Source of the DNA: Tenacibaculum sp. MAR_2009_124
GTDB lineage: Bacteria > Bacteroidota > Bacteroidia > Flavobacteriales > Flavobacteriaceae
Assembly: GCF_900105455.1 (NCBI RefSeq)
Contig: NZ_FNSF01000005.1
Coordinates: forward strand, 1,178,001-1,242,000
DNA length: 64,000 bases
Direction: 5' to 3'
Shown here: positions 63,192-64,000 of the stretch, in pieces
Layout of the letters: every line of letters begins with the position of its first letter
Numbering within the stretch: the first letter of the stretch is position 1
The notes under the pieces: generated by a model
Database searches by the model: none
What the model was told of the DNA's origin: nothing
What the model saw: only the letters and a program-made list of their open reading frames with translations
Translations under genes and position numbers: made by a program

Positions 63192-63827
63192 TTTTCTTCC
63201 AAAATCTGCAGGAATTTCTCCCCATGCTTTTGTTTCCCATTTTAAAATAGGATTTTTAAAAGAGTTATTTCGAAGCCAATTTTCGGCTCTTTTTATGAGC
63301 TCTAAGAGATCTTTGTTTGAATTATCGAAAGTTACATTGGTTTTACATTTCTTTTGCTTAATCCAGCTCATAGCTATCCTAGAGTCTGAGTAAATAGGAA
63401 TGTCTTCCATTTTTTTGCTTTTTAAAAAGGCAATTCCATGAACTAGAGCTAGAAACTCACCAATATTGTTAGTTCCGTTTTTAAAAGGGCCTTTTATAAA
63501 AATTTGCTTTTTGTTATGGGTTAAAACACCTCTATACTCCATTTTACCAGGGTTCCCAGCGCATGCCGCGTCTACTGAAAGACTTTCTAAAATAGGAACC
63601 CCATACTTTTTTTTCTCGGCGTCTGTTAAGCTTTTTACCTTCGTATTTTTCCCTTTATAGTCATTATAGGATTTTTTAAGGGCTTTTTCTGCTTCTTTTT
63701 TATCAATAAAAGATTTGTACTGGGCTCCTTCAAAACCATCTATTTGTTTTTTGCATTCTGCCCAGGAGGTAAAAACACCAGTCTTTTTGCCCTTCCATAC
63801 TACATAATATTTCTTTTTCTTACTCAT
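63189..63827 (-). CDS. Ribonuclease H1-type protein with N-terminal viroplasmin domain
   Basis: 212 residues. The N-terminal hybrid-binding/viroplasmin domain (about 3-47, YYVVWKGKKTGVFTSWAECKKQI) binds RNA-DNA hybrids. A C-terminal RNase H domain (about 78-210) shows the catalytic carboxylates SVDAACAGNPGKMEYRG (Asp), IGEFLALVHGI (Glu) and IYSDSRIAMSWI (Asp). It removes RNA from RNA-DNA hybrids such as R-loops. The ATG at 63827 overlaps the end of purN by 8 nt, so the gene is probably coupled to purN. Confidence 0.92.
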   Translation of the reverse strand: MSKKKKYYVVWKGKKTGVFTSWAECKKQIDGFEGAQYKSFIDKKEAEKALKKSYNDYKGKNTKVKSLTDAEKKKYGVPILESLSVDAACAGNPGKMEYRGVLTHNKKQIFIKGPFKNGTNNIGEFLALVHGIAFLKSKKMEDIPIYSDSRIAMSWIKQKKCKTNVTFDNSNKDLLELIKRAENWLRNNSFKNPILKWETKAWGEIPADFGRK

Positions 63828-64000
63828 TACCTAAAATTACGTTTTCAATAACTTTAGGGAAATGTTCGTATTCTAAATTATGTATTTTACTAGCAATGTT
63901 CTCAGGTGTGTCTTCCGAAGTTAACTCTGTTTTAGCTTGAAAAATAACAGCTCCTTCATCATAATTTTCATTCACATAATGAATGGTAATCCCGGTTTCC
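63820..64000 (-). CDS. purN: Phosphoribosylglycinamide formyltransferase, C-terminal part
   Basis: Minus-strand frame entering from the right edge; 59 residues are visible before TAA at 63820-63822. The sequence TGITIHYVNENYDEGAVIFQ carries the typical GART pattern (the TGxTIHxVxxxxDxGxII motif of formyl-folate transferases). PurN transfers the formyl group to GAR in purine biosynthesis. The rest of the gene lies outside the window. Confidence 0.9.
   Translation of the reverse strand, partial: ETGITIHYVNENYDEGAVIFQAKTELTSEDTPENIASKIHNLEYEHFPKVIENVILGNE

Overview
The window is a low-GC chromosome segment of a member of the Bacteroidota, almost certainly Flavobacteriaceae. Three things point there. 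It carries sprA, the outer-membrane translocon of the type IX secretion system (T9SS), in the ruvA-sprA-gcvH order typical of that family. Several promoters match the Bacteroidota form TTTG/TTG - about 19 nt - TAnnTTTG. It also has PorP/SprF, SusC/TonB-type energy transducers and caa3-type oxidase genes of flavobacterial type. The genus cannot be fixed from sequence alone; a marine genus such as Tenacibaculum or Polaribacter is only a guess.

Layout. (1) 1-10.9 kb: 3' end of a malic enzyme, ruvA, sprA, gcvH, a VanZ-like gene and two tandem tonB-like genes. (2) 10.9-12.7 kb: a hexapeptide acyltransferase, a candidate small RNA (about 11.62-11.70 kb) and a LacI-type regulator. (3) 12.8-19.8 kb, minus strand: a tightly packed six-gene operon with an FAD oxidoreductase, a NapH/NosR-like Fe-S membrane protein, a MORN-repeat protein and three membrane glycosyltransferase-type genes. 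Divergent from it (20-23.8 kb) lie an outer-membrane protein, a GH113-like lipoprotein, a lipoprotein and an Omp85-like barrel. (4) 23.8-26.7 kb, minus strand: rhodanese, ArsS radical SAM enzyme, its AhpD-like partner and a DUF547 protein, an arsenosugar-type module. (5) 27.0-27.4 kb: three minus-strand tRNAs (two nearly identical tRNA-Leu(TAA) and tRNA-Gly(GCC)). (6) 27.5-32.7 kb: cyoE, two subunit III genes, subunit IV, a thioredoxin-fold protein, SCO, DUF420 and a small membrane protein, i.e. cytochrome oxidase assembly. (7) 32.9-35.0 kb: TolC-family protein and tsaB. (8) 35.1-61.0 kb: the accessory locus described below. (9) 61.1-64 kb: MscS, DUF1304, dodecin, a MORN protein, RNase H and the 3' end of purN.

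The 35-61 kb locus is the most unusual part. It encodes five giant or large secreted proteins followed by a PorP/SprF gene and a PorE-like OmpA-family gene. Four of the five end in the same C-terminal domain of about 145 residues, which I do not recognise as a T9SS type A or type B sorting domain. The fifth carries a normal type B (gliding-motility-associated) domain and sits directly before SprF. The proteins are mosaics of cadherin-like, thrombospondin-type-3, tandem-95 (A-B-C triplets with an exact 894-nt period) and DUF11 (alternating 411/423-nt units) modules. Two of the genes have paralogous promoters and long 5' leaders. Those leaders can fold into the same three-helix structure with a compensatory base change, and the closing helix reaches the likely GTG start codon. 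A remnant of a deleted fifth family member lies between the two leader-bearing units, so the locus seems to have evolved by duplication and deletion of a two-gene unit. I infer a multi-component surface structure or adhesin coat exported by the T9SS (SprA at 1.3 kb being a core part) and controlled by a structured RNA leader. Its function is unknown.
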